Assembly (NCBI RefSeq): GCF_026421305.1 | Contig: NZ_JAPJBQ010000001.1 | Coordinates: forward strand, 852,213-916,212 | Direction of reading: 5' to 3' | Source: Dyella silvae | GTDB lineage: Bacteria > Pseudomonadota > Gammaproteobacteria > Xanthomonadales > Rhodanobacteraceae | Length of the DNA stretch: 64,000 nt | Part shown: in pieces, positions 18,392 through 26,907 of the stretch | Position numbering within the stretch: position 1 is the stretch's first letter | Layout: each line of letters opens with the position of its first letter | Translations under genes and position numbers: made by a program | The notes under the pieces: model-generated | Seen by the model: the letters and a program-made list of their open reading frames with translations, nothing else | What the model was told of the DNA's origin: nothing | Database searches by the model: none

Positions 18392-20491
18392 ATGTTCGAA
18401 GGATTGCGCTTCAATCATTGGAAGACGAGCCTGGATGACAGCGGCATCGTCACCCTCTCCCTCGATCGTGCCGGCAGCCATGTCAACGCGATTTCTCGCG
18501 AAGTGCTGGACGAACTCGGCCAGATCGTCGAGCGACTGGCCATCGAAAAGCCGGCTGGCGTGCTCATCCATTCCGCCAAGCCATTTGGTTTTGCGGTGGG
18601 CGCGGATATCAAGGAATTCGTCACCTACGCCCAGCAGGGCACGGTGCTGGAAAACATCGAGAACGGCCAGCGCGTCTATGAATCGCTGGCCCGGTTGCCC
18701 TGCCCCACGGTGGCGGCCATCCATGGCGCCTGCATGGGTGGCGGTACCGAGCTGATCCTGGCCTGCCGCCAACGTATTGCGGCGGACGACGACAAGACCC
18801 GTATCGGCCTGCCGGAAGTGATGCTCGGCATCCACCCAGGCTGGGGCGGCACGGCCCGCTTGCCGCGCCTGATCGGTGCCACCGACGCCCTGCCGGTGAT
18901 GCTCACCGGCAAATCTCTGTCTGCCAAACGTGCCTTGTCGCTGGGTGTCGTCGATCGCCTGGCGCCACTGGCGGAACTGCTGGCAGAAGCCCGCGCCTTG
19001 TTGCGCCGCCCCTACGTCCGCCCCTTCGCCCTGCGCGCCAAGGCATGGGCCACCAATACCTGGGCGGCTCGTCAGATCCTTGCCCCGATGGTCATCAAGC
19101 AGACCGCCGCCAAAGTCCGCAAGGAGCACTACCCGGCGCCGTTTGCACTCATCGACGTGTGGAAGCGTGGCGGCGCAAGCATTCAGCAGCGACTGAAACT
19201 CGAGGCCCGCTCGGTCGCCAAGCTGGCGGAGACATCGACAGCGCAGAACCTGATCCGCATCTTCTTCCTGCAGGAACGCCTCAAGGGCCAGGGCAGCGGC
19301 ATCGAGCACGGCATCAAACACGTCCATGTGGTCGGCGCTGGCGTGATGGGCGGCGACATCGCCGCCTGGGCCGCTTTCAAGGGCTTTGAGGTCACGCTGC
19401 AGGACCGTGAGATGAAGTTCATCCAGCCTGCGCTGGATCGCGCACGCCAGCTCTACGAAAAGAAGCTCAAGACGGCTGAAAAAGTGGAAGCTACCGCGCG
19501 CCGGTTGCGCGCCGATGTCGAAGGCAAAGGCGTTGCCACCGCAGACCTCGCCATCGAAGCCATCTTCGAGAATGCGGACGCGAAGAAAGCGCTGTATGCG
19601 TCCATGGAACCGCAGTTCCAGTCCGCTGAATTGCTGGCCACCAACACCTCCAGCATTCCGCTGGATGAATTGCGCGTGGGCCTGAAGGCGCCACAGCGCT
19701 TCCTTGGCCTGCACTTCTTCAACCCCGTCGCTCAAATGCCTCTGGTGGAAGTGGTGCGCCATGACCAGCTCGATGCCGAGGCGGAGAAGCGCGCACTCGC
19801 CTTCTGCAAGGCCATCGGCAAGTTGCCGGTGGCGGTCAAGGGCACGCCCGGCTTCCTGGTCAACCGCATTTTGATGCCGTATCTGCTGGAAGCCATGCGC
19901 CTGTACAGCGAAGGCGTACCGGGTCCCGTACTCGACAAGGAAGCCAAGAAATTCGGCATGCCGATGGGGCCGATTGAACTTGCCGACACGGTGGGCCTGG
20001 ATGTCTGCGCCTCTGTCGGCAAGGAACTCGCCCCCTTCCTCGGCCTCGAGTTGCCGCCAGGACTGGAAGACAAACTTGCAGCCGGCAAGCGCGGCAAGAA
20101 GGACGGTCAAGGCATTTACGTCTGGCAGGACGGCAAGCCACAGAAGCCCGAGGTGGATCCGGATTACGCCGTGCCGGCTGACCTGCAGGACCGCATGATC
20201 CTTCCCATGGTCAACGAGGCCGTGGCTTGCCTCGCCGACGGCGTGGTGGATGATGCCGACCTGCTCGACGCGGGCGTGATCTTCGGTACCGGTTTCGCCC
20301 CGTTCCGTGGCGGCCCGATCCAGTACACGCGCAGTGAAGGCGCCACCGTGATCAAGGGCAAACTGGAGCGTCTCGCCCAACGCTATGGCGAACGATTCGC
20401 GCCGAAGAATGGCTGGGATCTGCCGACGCTCACCAAGACCGGTTTCGAGCTACCTGCCGACACGACGCAAGACGCTGCTGTCGAAGCCTGA
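18392..20491 (+). CDS. FadB/FadJ-like enoyl-CoA hydratase and 3-hydroxyacyl-CoA dehydrogenase fusion
   Basis: This bifunctional enzyme of fatty acid beta-oxidation hydrates trans-2-enoyl-CoA and oxidises the resulting 3-hydroxyacyl-CoA with NAD. The product is about 699 residues. The N-terminal crotonase domain has GADIKEF, GACMGGGTE and the LPEVMLGI...GWGGTARLPRLIG block, with both catalytic Glu positions. The dehydrogenase half has the NAD loop VVGAGVMGGDIA, the TNTSSIPL stretch and HFFNPV. I favour the ATG at 18392 (MFEGLRF), where homology begins. Upstream ATGs at 18356 and 18266 would add a non-conserved extension. No thiolase gene follows; a strong terminator comes 21 bases after the stop. 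Confidence 0.92.
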   Translation: MFEGLRFNHWKTSLDDSGIVTLSLDRAGSHVNAISREVLDELGQIVERLAIEKPAGVLIHSAKPFGFAVGADIKEFVTYAQQGTVLENIENGQRVYESLARLPCPTVAAIHGACMGGGTELILACRQRIAADDDKTRIGLPEVMLGIHPGWGGTARLPRLIGATDALPVMLTGKSLSAKRALSLGVVDRLAPLAELLAEARALLRRPYVRPFALRAKAWATNTWAARQILAPMVIKQTAAKVRKEHYPAPFALIDVWKRGGASIQQRLKLEARSVAKLAETSTAQNLIRIFFLQERLKGQGSGIEHGIKHVHVVGAGVMGGDIAAWAAFKGFEVTLQDREMKFIQPALDRARQLYEKKLKTAEKVEATARRLRADVEGKGVATADLAIEAIFENADAKKALYASMEPQFQSAELLATNTSSIPLDELRVGLKAPQRFLGLHFFNPVAQMPLVEVVRHDQLDAEAEKRALAFCKAIGKLPVAVKGTPGFLVNRILMPYLLEAMRLYSEGVPGPVLDKEAKKFGMPMGPIELADTVGLDVCASVGKELAPFLGLELPPGLEDKLAAGKRGKKDGQGIYVWQDGKPQKPEVDPDYAVPADLQDRMILPMVNEAVACLADGVVDDADLLDAGVIFGTGFAPFRGGPIQYTRSEGATVIKGKLERLAQRYGERFAPKNGWDLPTLTKTGFELPADTTQDAAVEA

Positions 20492-20512
20492 TCATCGTCG
20501 AGATGGCCTAAG

Positions 20513-20542
20513 AAAACGCCCGGCTGAAGCCGGGCGTTTTTT
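20513..20542. terminator. Bidirectional Rho-independent terminator
   Basis: A 12-bp perfect stem (20513-20524 with 20529-20540) with a TGAA loop is flanked by A-run and T-run, so it can stop the fadB-like transcript on the plus strand and the DUF2058 transcript arriving on the minus strand. Confidence 0.9.
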
Positions 20543-20569
20543 GTTCACGCTATCGAGCAATGAGCGACG

Positions 20570-21166
20570 TCACCACATCAAATCATCCGGCACGCCATCT
20601 TCGCCGACGCCGCCTTCGCTACCGGGCTCGACCAGCAAGGCCAGCTGGTGCACATCGATCGCTTTCACCTGCTCGGCAATCTCGCGCGTCACCAGCAAAT
20701 AGCGGCCTTGCTGCTGTACGACACCGAGTTCGCCCGCATTGAGCGCGACCAGTTGGTCGGCGTCCACATGGATGCGACGGATCTTGCCGCCGTATTCAAA
20801 ATGGCGCACTTGATCGACGTCGGCCTTGTTGAGCGTCTTGCCTTCCAGCAATTGCTGGATCTTCAATTTCCGCTCGCGCCGCAGGCGCGCTTCCTCAGCC
20901 GCGGCCTGCTCGGCCCGTTTGCGTTCGTTCGCTTCGGTCTGAGCGCGAATGGCATAAGCCTTGGCCAGGTCAATGTCTTCCTGGCTCTTGCCGCCCGGCG
21001 GCTTGCCCTGAGGCCGGTGCTGCCCGGGCTTGCCACCCTTTGATGGCGAACCGCCATGGCGCTGCTGGGGCGGCTTGCCACCTTGCGGCGGTGCCTGACG
21101 CTTTTCTTCGCGGACCTGTTTGACGATGCCGCTCTTGAGCAGCTGATCGCGCAGGGATTCGGCCAT
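20570..21166 (-). CDS. DUF2058 family protein (YaiL-like)
   Basis: This 198-residue soluble protein begins MAESLRDQLLKSGIV and matches the DUF2058/YaiL family, sometimes described as nucleoprotein or polynucleotide-associated. It has a Gly/Pro/Gln/Lys-rich low-complexity stretch (about 25-60), a charged coiled-coil-like helix (about 63-105), then a compact C-terminal domain containing VRHFEYGGKIRRIHVD. No catalytic motif is evident. It is the last gene of the ugd-slyX-DUF2058 run, 42 bases after slyX. Biochemical function is not known. Confidence 0.88.
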   Translation of the reverse strand: MAESLRDQLLKSGIVKQVREEKRQAPPQGGKPPQQRHGGSPSKGGKPGQHRPQGKPPGGKSQEDIDLAKAYAIRAQTEANERKRAEQAAAEEARLRRERKLKIQQLLEGKTLNKADVDQVRHFEYGGKIRRIHVDADQLVALNAGELGVVQQQGRYLLVTREIAEQVKAIDVHQLALLVEPGSEGGVGEDGVPDDLMW

Positions 21167-21208
21167 GATGAAAACTCGCTTGCGTGGTACGGGTACGAAG
21201 GGTAGCTA

Positions 21209-21427
21209 TCAATAGTGCGGCGGCGGGGGCTCGCTATGGGGATCATGCCCCTGCGAAACCCGCATGGAGGACAGCTCGTTACGCAGGTCGCGAATGATCC
21301 GCTCAAGCGTCGCGATGCGTACCGACTGCTCGGCATCCGCAGAGGCCAGCGCATTCACCGTGTCGTCGATGAAAGTCAGCCGTACCTCAAGTTCGGTCAA
21401 GCGCTGCTGTAGCGATTCGTCAGCCAT
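21209..21427 (-). CDS. slyX: SlyX family protein
   Basis: This is a 72-residue, almost wholly helical protein with heptad-like spacing (LQQRLTELEVRLTFIDDTV then RIATLERIIRDLRNEL), ending in the proline-histidine tail PPPPHY seen in SlyX proteins. The role of the family is unclear. I chose the ATG at 21427 because a TGAGG ribosome-binding site lies 8 bases upstream. Another ATG at 21433 overlaps the ugd TGA as ATGA, so either start implies coupling to ugd. Confidence 0.9.
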   Translation of the reverse strand: MADESLQQRLTELEVRLTFIDDTVNALASADAEQSVRIATLERIIRDLRNELSSMRVSQGHDPHSEPPPPHY

Positions 21428-21429
21428 GC

Positions 21430-22767
21430 TCATTGCCTCAGGCTGCGTCCGCGGCCGATGCCGTAATACGCCAAGCCGGCTTCTTCGACCACCGCGGGGT
21501 CGTAAAGATTTCGGCCGTCAAAAATGGCGGGACTGCCGAGCATCGCGCGAACACGTGCAAAATCAGGGCTGCGGAAGGCCTTCCACTCGGTGACGATAGC
21601 GAGCACGTCTGCGCCTTCCAATGCCTGATAGGCGCTGTCGCAGAGAACCAGGTCGCCGCGGTCGCCATAGATGCGATGCGTTTCCTTGCGCGCCTCAGGA
21701 TCAAAGGCACGCACCGTCGCGCCAGCGTTCCACAGCGCCTCCATCAAATTGCGGCTGGACGCCTCACGCATATCGTCCGTGTTTGGCTTGAACGCCAAAC
21801 CCCACAACGCGATGGTTTTGCCCGCCAGCTTGCCGTCGAAATGACGCAAGATCAGCTCGAACAGCTTAGTCTTCTGATCGTGATTTACGGCCTCAACCGC
21901 GCCCAGCAGGCGCGCGTCGTAACCCACGCCACGTGCCGTGCGCTCCAGCGCCTGCACATCCTTCGGGAAGCAGGAGCCGCCATAGCCAGCGCCCGGATAA
22001 ATGAAGTGGTAGCCGATACGCGGATCGGAACCGATGCCCTGGCGCACCAACTCCACGTCGGCACCCACTAGTTCGGCGATATTGGCGATTTCATTCATGA
22101 AGCTGATCTTGGTGGCCAGCATCGCATTGGCCGCGTACTTGGTCAGCTCGGCAGAGCGCTCATCCATCACCACCGTGCGGTCGTGATTGCGGTTGAACGG
22201 TGCATACAACTTGCGCAACACGCCGACTGCGCGCTCACTCGAGCTGCCGATGATGATGCGATCCGGGCGCAGACAGTCTTCCACTGCATCGCCTTCTTTG
22301 AGGAACTCGGGATTGGAGACGACATCGAACTCCACCGACACACCACGCTTGGTCAGTTCCTCAGCAATCGCAGCGCGAACACGATCCGCCGTACCCACCG
22401 GCACGGTCGACTTGTTGACCACCACGGTATAGCGATCCATGTACTGACCCACCGTGCGAGCTACGCCCAGCACATACTTCAGGTCGGCACTGCCATCTTC
22501 GTCCGGCGGCGTGCCTACGGCGATAAACACCACCTGGCCATGCTCGATTCCCGGGGCCGCATCCGTAGTGAAGTCCAGCTGCCCGCTCGCATGATTGCGC
22601 TTGACTATGGGCTCAAGACCGGGCTCATAGATGGGAATCTCGCCCTGCTTGAGGCGCTCCACCTTGCCCGCGTCGATATCGACACAGACCACGTGATTGC
22701 CCATTTCGGCAAGGCAGGCCCCGGTGACCAATCCCACATAGCCGGTGCCAAAAATGGTGACCTTCAT
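21430..22767 (-). CDS. ugd: UDP-glucose 6-dehydrogenase
   Basis: This enzyme oxidises UDP-glucose to UDP-glucuronate with two NAD molecules, supplying precursors for polysaccharide and lipid A modification. The 445-residue protein starts [21 protein letters not shown], with the Rossmann loop GTGYVG and catalytic C266 in the [10 protein letters not shown] motif. A dimerisation helix and the C-terminal UDP-binding domain ([15 protein letters not shown]) follow. The ATG at 22767 removes an 8-residue non-conserved extension and has a GGGAG about 11 bases upstream. A second UDP-sugar dehydrogenase of the TviB type is encoded at 55619. Confidence 0.95.
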   Translation of the reverse strand: MKVTIFGTGYVGLVTGACLAEMGNHVVCVDIDAGKVERLKQGEIPIYEPGLEPIVKRNHASGQLDFTTDAAPGIEHGQVVFIAVGTPPDEDGSADLKYVLGVARTVGQYMDRYTVVVNKSTVPVGTADRVRAAIAEELTKRGVSVEFDVVSNPEFLKEGDAVEDCLRPDRIIIGSSSERAVGVLRKLYAPFNRNHDRTVVMDERSAELTKYAANAMLATKISFMNEIANIAELVGADVELVRQGIGSDPRIGYHFIYPGAGYGGSCFPKDVQALERTARGVGYDARLLGAVEAVNHDQKTKLFELILRHFDGKLAGKTIALWGLAFKPNTDDMREASSRNLMEALWNAGATVRAFDPEARKETHRIYGDRGDLVLCDSAYQALEGADVLAIVTEWKAFRSPDFARVRAMLGSPAIFDGRNLYDPAVVEEAGLAYYGIGRGRSLRQ

Positions 22768-22882
22768 TGTCGCGAGAACTCCCGGAAACAAGGTCGCAGA
22801 TTCTAGCAGGCTGTACGTGACGCTATGCCTGACTGATATCAGCGAAATGCCCGACCTTCCGGTATGGCATCACCAGAAACAA

Positions 22883-22912
22883 CACGGGGCGCGAATTGCT
22901 TCGCGCCCCGTG
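22883..22912 (-). terminator. Rho-independent terminator after the FKBP gene
   Basis: A 13-bp perfect stem (22883-22895 with 22900-22912) with a 4-nt loop lies 28 bases beyond the FKBP stop. A short T-rich stretch (TTGTTT) follows on the minus strand. Confidence 0.75.
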
Positions 22913-22939
22913 CCATGACCTTGAAGTCGGTACCGGCGA

Positions 22940-23710
22940 TTACTTCGCGCCGCCAGCCTGCTCGCCAGCCGCCGTCGGGCCGGTCTTGACCAGGGTGACG
23001 TCGAAGATGATCGTCGCATTCGGCGGGAAGCCGTTCTGCGGCTGCGCACCGTAAGCGATGTTGGCCGGGATGAAGAACTTGTAGTGGCCGCCGACCTGCA
23101 TCAGCTGGATGCCTTCGCGGAAGCCCGGGATCACGCCAGCCAGCGGGATCGAAGCGGCACCGCCGCCTTCGTGCTTAGCCGAATCGTCAAACACTTCGCC
23201 ATTGACGAAGGAGCCGACGTAGTTGACCTGCACGGTGTCGTTCGGACCCGGACGAGCGCCGGTACCCTGGCTGAGCACCTGGTACTGCAGACCCGAGGCG
23301 GTGGACTTCACGCCGGCAGCGGTCTTGTTCTTGGCGAGGAAAGCGTCGCCTTCGGTCTTGTTCTTGGACGAGACCTGAGCGTACTCAGCCTTGGCCTTGG
23401 CCTGCAGATTGGCCACGAAAGCATCACGAACCTGCTTGGCTTCGGCTTCGCTCATGGTCGGCTTCTGGCCGGACAGAGCGGACTGCAGCGCGCGAGCCAC
23501 AGTAGCCGGGTCCACTTCCTCGCGGACCAGCGGCGGCAGCGAGCTGGCCAGATCCCAACCAACCACGTAGCTGGCCTTGGTCTTGTCGACCGCGGCGGGA
23601 GCAGTGGCGGGGGCGGCGGACTTCGCGGCCTGTGCGTGCACGCCAGCGGTCATGCCCAGTGCAACGGCCAGGGCGGCCGCCGTCAGCGTAGGACGCAGAA
23701 AATGCTTCAT
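22940..23710 (-). CDS. Periplasmic FKBP-type peptidyl-prolyl isomerase (FkpA/Mip-like)
   Basis: This enzyme speeds cis-trans isomerisation of proline bonds in exported proteins. The 256-residue protein has a signal peptide (about 1-26, ending VHAQA), an N-terminal helical dimerisation domain (about 40-130), and a C-terminal FKBP domain containing VQVNYVG, GEVFDDS, VIPGFREGIQLM, IPANIAYGA and IIFDVTLV, all canonical. It stands alone between ugd and the antiporter gene. A GAACTT motif about 140 bases upstream resembles a sigma-E -35 element, which would suit a periplasmic foldase. Confidence 0.93.
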   Translation of the reverse strand: MKHFLRPTLTAAALAVALGMTAGVHAQAAKSAAPATAPAAVDKTKASYVVGWDLASSLPPLVREEVDPATVARALQSALSGQKPTMSEAEAKQVRDAFVANLQAKAKAEYAQVSSKNKTEGDAFLAKNKTAAGVKSTASGLQYQVLSQGTGARPGPNDTVQVNYVGSFVNGEVFDDSAKHEGGGAASIPLAGVIPGFREGIQLMQVGGHYKFFIPANIAYGAQPQNGFPPNATIIFDVTLVKTGPTAAGEQAGGAK

Positions 23711-23820
23711 GTGGAACTCCCTCGTATTTGGATGTGCCGGCGCTACCGGACTGGCCCCCCCGATGGAGGCAGGCCCCGCATTGTGCGGCGCTTGTCGAGT
23801 CTTGGCAACGATGTGGAACC

Positions 23821-23848
23821 TACGACCGTCAGTCGTGATTAAAAGTTC
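23821..23848 (-). promoter_or_regulatory. Possible sigma-E promoter for the FKBP gene
   Basis: On the minus strand a perfect GAACTT (23848-23843) is followed after 17 bases by TCGTA (23825-23821). The -10 departs from TCTGA at two positions, so this is a weaker candidate than the rpoE promoter. Confidence 0.35.
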
Positions 23849-23904
23849 ACAATACGGCTTTAAAGCGCGGTTTTTTACGATTTATGGACACCCACTGTGC
23901 TGAG

Positions 23905-25674
23905 TCAGGTGTGCCCATCATCGGATCGACCCGGCTTTTCGAGCGTATCGCGCAACGCTGCCTGTAGGCGCGCATGAACCTGCACCAGGCCGCGCCAGAG
24001 CAGCCACGCCAGCACCAGCAGCACCAGCACCAGCACCACTGCCACCTCACGCGGAGGCAGGATAGTGGAGGCCAAAGCGGCCACTAGCAGCCCAAGCACC
24101 CCCATCGTCGCGAGGGGGATAAATCGCGCCAATACGGCGCGAATACGCATGTTGTAGGCGCCACCAATACGCTCAGGAATGCTCAGTTCCGCCAGCAGCA
24201 TGCCCAGCGCGGTCGCCTTGCGGTAGGCCGCCACAATCATCGGCAGGGAGACCAGGGCCGCGATCGACCATGCCAGGCTACGCCTCACCTGAGGCTTGTC
24301 GGCAAGAAAGTCCCAATGGAAAACGCCGCGCCGATGGAGAAAGGACATGATCAGGAAGGCGGCCACGACCAGCATCATGTTGATGATGATGTGCCACACC
24401 AGGCGCCGGATCATCTTGGCCACCATGGCCCCCTGCCCGCTCAGGCTGAGGTTGCCCATCCACTCGGTATACGCACTGAACAGGCCGGTGAGGTTACCCG
24501 GCAGCCTTTTCGCCAACCCACTGGCCAGCGGATCAGAAGCGCGAATGAGATACGGCGTGAGGAAGGTGGTAACGGCCGACACGGCCACTGCCACGGGATA
24601 GAGAAAACTGCTGGTCACTTTCAGGGTTGCGCCCAACGACGCGATCACGAAGGAGAATTCGCCGATCTGCGCCAACCCCATGCCTACGCGCAGCGAGGTG
24701 CGCCCGTCGTTGCCGGCCACAAACGTACCGAAACCGCAGGTAATCACCTTGCCCAGCACAACCACCGCCGTGACCACCAGGATCGGCGACCAATACTGTT
24801 TGAGCATCGCGGGGTCGATCAGCATGCCAATCGCCACGAAAAAGATCGCGCTGAACACATCGCGCACGGGCCCGATGATGCGCTCGATGCGCTCCACGCT
24901 CTGCGACTCGCCCACGATGGCGCCAATCATGAAAGCGCCCAGGGCAACGCTGTAGCCCATCTCGGAAACCAGCAGGCAAAAGCCGAAGCACAGGCCCAGC
25001 ACCGCCACCAGCAGCACATCATCGCGGCTGACGTCCGCGATGTAGTCAACCACACGCGGCACCAGCAGCAGGCCGACCACCAGCGACACAACCATGAACA
25101 ACGTGAGCCGGCCCACGGCGGCCATCGCCTCGCTGGCTTCCAGACCGCCGGTGCTGGCAATACCCGTGAGCAGCGCCATCAGCACAACGGCAATCACGTC
25201 CTCGATAATCAGAATGCCGAACATCAATTGCGCGAAGCGCTCACGCTTGAGGCCCAGATCGTCGAGCGCCTTCATGATGATGGTCGTCGACGACATGGAA
25301 AGCATGGCGCCAAGGAACAGCGAGTCCATCGAGCTCCAGCCGAAGAATCGCCCTATTTCGTAGCCGAGCCAGAGCATCAGCACGATTTCGCAAACCGCCG
25401 CCACCAGCGCCGCGCCACCGACTTCGCGCAGCTTCTTCAGGCTGAACTCCAGCCCCAGCGCGAACAACAGAAGGATCACGCCGAGTTCGGACAATGTGCG
25501 GATGGTCTGCGCATCGCGGATAAACACGACGGGAAACGTAAAGGGTCCCACCAGCACGCCGGCAATGATGTATCCAAGCACGACCGGCTGACGCAGCTTT
25601 TGAAAAATCACCGTCGTCAGTCCCGCGATCAACATGACGGTCGCGAGGTCTTGGATGAAATGCAGATCGTGCAT
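23905..25674 (-). CDS. Kef-type cation:proton antiporter (CPA2 family)
   Basis: This inner-membrane protein of about 589 residues has around twelve membrane segments in its first 400 residues, typical of the sodium/proton exchanger fold. Key stretches include QPVVLGYIIAGVLVGP, LLLFALGLEFSL, and MLSMSSTTIIMKAL. The closest recognised type is KefB/KefC/YbaL, but there is no C-terminal TrkA-N NAD-binding domain. Instead, further hydrophobic segments (about 430-560) and a short basic tail follow. Substrate (potassium or sodium) cannot be told. The start is the ATG at 25674; a TTG one codon earlier is possible. Confidence 0.88.
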   Translation of the reverse strand: MHDLHFIQDLATVMLIAGLTTVIFQKLRQPVVLGYIIAGVLVGPFTFPVVFIRDAQTIRTLSELGVILLLFALGLEFSLKKLREVGGAALVAAVCEIVLMLWLGYEIGRFFGWSSMDSLFLGAMLSMSSTTIIMKALDDLGLKRERFAQLMFGILIIEDVIAVVLMALLTGIASTGGLEASEAMAAVGRLTLFMVVSLVVGLLLVPRVVDYIADVSRDDVLLVAVLGLCFGFCLLVSEMGYSVALGAFMIGAIVGESQSVERIERIIGPVRDVFSAIFFVAIGMLIDPAMLKQYWSPILVVTAVVVLGKVITCGFGTFVAGNDGRTSLRVGMGLAQIGEFSFVIASLGATLKVTSSFLYPVAVAVSAVTTFLTPYLIRASDPLASGLAKRLPGNLTGLFSAYTEWMGNLSLSGQGAMVAKMIRRLVWHIIINMMLVVAAFLIMSFLHRRGVFHWDFLADKPQVRRSLAWSIAALVSLPMIVAAYRKATALGMLLAELSIPERIGGAYNMRIRAVLARFIPLATMGVLGLLVAALASTILPPREVAVVLVLVLLVLAWLLWRGLVQVHARLQAALRDTLEKPGRSDDGHT

Positions 25675-25865
25675 CAATGAAATCCGTAGGGACGTCTGGC
25701 AAGACTAACAATCGAACACGCGATACACAGCCCTGCGTGACGAAGTAGATCGCTTGCACGGATTCAAGACACACCTGACGATCGATCACCGTGTTTGCGG
25801 ATCGATGTAACTAGTTGTTGTTATTCGTTCGTGAAAGAAAGTTGAAAAATATTCACATCGAACGC

Positions 25866-25894
25866 TTGACGAAATCGCGATCTCTATCTATTCT
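25866..25894 (+). promoter_or_regulatory. Promoter of the tRNA-Ala/Glu/Asp operon
   Basis: TTGACG (25866-25871) and TATTCT (25889-25894) are spaced by 17 bases, followed by a GC-rich stretch before the tRNA at 25916. An AT-rich tract upstream (about 25810-25858) could serve as an UP element, as is usual for stable RNA promoters. Confidence 0.8.
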
Positions 25895-25915
25895 TTCGGG
25901 CTTCCAGAGGCACAC

Positions 25916-25991
25916 GGGGCCATAGCTCAGCTGGGAGAGCGCCTGCATGGCATGCAGGAGGTCGGCGGTTCGATCCCGCCTGGCTCCACCA
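25916..25991 (+). tRNA. tRNA-Ala (anticodon GGC)
   Basis: The 76-nt gene folds into a full cloverleaf with CCA encoded. The acceptor stem pairs GGGGCCA with TGGCTCC, and the anticodon loop ATGGCAT carries GGC between a CCTGC/GCAGG stem. It is the first of three tRNAs in one operon. Confidence 0.98.
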
Positions 25992-26002
25992 AATTTAGAT
26001 AC

Positions 26003-26078
26003 GTCCCCATCGTCTAGAGGCCTAGGACATCACCCTTTCACGGTGGCGACCGGGGTTCGAATCCCCGTGGGGACGCCA
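26003..26078 (+). tRNA. tRNA-Glu (anticodon TTC)
   Basis: The 76-nt gene has acceptor stem GTCCCCA/TGGGGAC and anticodon loop CTTTCAC with TTC, followed by GCCA at the 3' end. It lies 11 bases after tRNA-Ala. Confidence 0.98.
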
Positions 26079-26167
26079 CTCTAACGCTAAACCGGGTTCC
26101 GGCGAAGCAGTCAGAGTGGACATGGATGTAGTCTAGATTGGTGTTGCGTTGGAAGCAGTAAAAATGC

Positions 26168-26244
26168 GGAGCGGTAGTTCAGTCGGTTAGAATGCTGGCC
26201 TGTCACGCCGGAGGTCGCGGGTTCGAGTCCCGTCCGCTCCGCCA
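26168..26244 (+). tRNA. tRNA-Asp (anticodon GTC)
   Basis: The 77-nt gene has acceptor stem GGAGCGG/CCGCTCC, anticodon loop CTGTCAC with GTC, and encoded CCA. Its mature sequence is identical to the second tRNA-Asp at 39837. An 89-base spacer separates it from tRNA-Glu. Confidence 0.98.
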
Positions 26245-26256
26245 CTTTACGAAGAG

Positions 26257-26277
26257 CCCGCCATTGGCGGGTTTTTT
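26257..26277 (+). terminator. Rho-independent terminator of the tRNA operon
   Basis: A 6-bp GC stem (26257-26262 with 26266-26271) with a 3-nt loop is followed directly by six T residues, 12 bases after tRNA-Asp. Confidence 0.9.
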
Positions 26278-26310
26278 GTTGCCCGAAGAAAAAGCTGAAG
26301 CACCGTTTTC

Positions 26311-26390
26311 GGGAGCGCACCCTGTGCGCGATAACCCTGCGAAGCGATAGGCCCGGAGTTCTGCGGTTGCGCACTGGGTGCGCTCCTACC
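26311..26390. repeat. REPIN-like inverted pair of short palindromic elements
   Basis: Two copies of a short element, GGAGCGCACCC(T/A)GTGCGC, lie in inverted orientation (26312-26329 and about 26368-26386) about 40 bases apart. Each copy contains its own small palindrome (GCGCAC with GTGCGC). The pair lies between the tRNA operon and the converging DUF1249 gene. This layout is that of extragenic palindromes such as REPINs. A related hairpin is found at 51274. Confidence 0.7.
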
Positions 26391-26398
26391 GTTTCCTG

Positions 26399-26890
26399 TT
26401 AACCGGGCATCTCATCGGGCGACTGGTGATCTTCCAGCCGCTCCAGCGTCCCTTTCGAATGCCCCTGCTCCGCCAGGTATTCCAGCCAGCGCGAGAGAAA
26501 GCCATTCATGCGCAGGCGATGCTGAAACACCGTGTGCGCAGGTGGAAACGGGCCAAGCACCTGCCAAAGATGCCGGCCTGGATGACAGTGCAGCGCCTCA
26601 GCCACGTGCGCGTCGGTGTACATGCGCAATTGCGCCGATGGCGAGGGCTGTCCGGTATGCGCATCCACAAAGTTATAGGTGAGCTCCAGTTCCAGCGTAT
26701 AGGGATGGCGCTCCTGTACCTGCAGGCGCACATCGAGCCCATCGTCCACACTGGACACGTAAAACCCCGGCGGCAGCTCCTGCGGCGCAAACAGCCTGAC
26801 CAGCCGGTGATAGTTCTCCGCGTAAAGCCCCATCAGGAAGCCGAAGCGTCCCGGTAGCAAGGCATTGCGGCTGTCCAGTACGGCACTCAT
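26399..26890 (-). CDS. DUF1249 family protein (YqiB-like)
   Basis: This 163-residue soluble protein matches the DUF1249/YqiB family: FLMGLYAENYHRLVRLF near the N-terminus, ERHPYTLELELTY in the middle, and the typical LRMYTDAHVAEAL stretch. No catalytic residues or membrane segments are evident and function is unknown. It lies 17 bases downstream of ppsR on the same strand, so the two are probably co-transcribed, although no functional link is established. Confidence 0.85.
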   Translation of the reverse strand: MSAVLDSRNALLPGRFGFLMGLYAENYHRLVRLFAPQELPPGFYVSSVDDGLDVRLQVQERHPYTLELELTYNFVDAHTGQPSPSAQLRMYTDAHVAEALHCHPGRHLWQVLGPFPPAHTVFQHRLRMNGFLSRWLEYLAEQGHSKGTLERLEDHQSPDEMPG

Positions 26891-26907
26891 GGGCGATGCA
26901 GGCTCCT

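Noticed and set aside
18344..20380. 678-codon open frame opposite the FadB/FadJ-like gene
   Set aside because: Shadow of a clear enzyme gene, without recognisable domains.
26111..26374. Minus-strand reading frame encoding a peptide with the ERTGLEPATSGV type motif
   Set aside because: It is the antisense of tRNA-Asp and its flank. The same peptide arises opposite the second tRNA-Asp (39737-39937), a known source of false gene calls.
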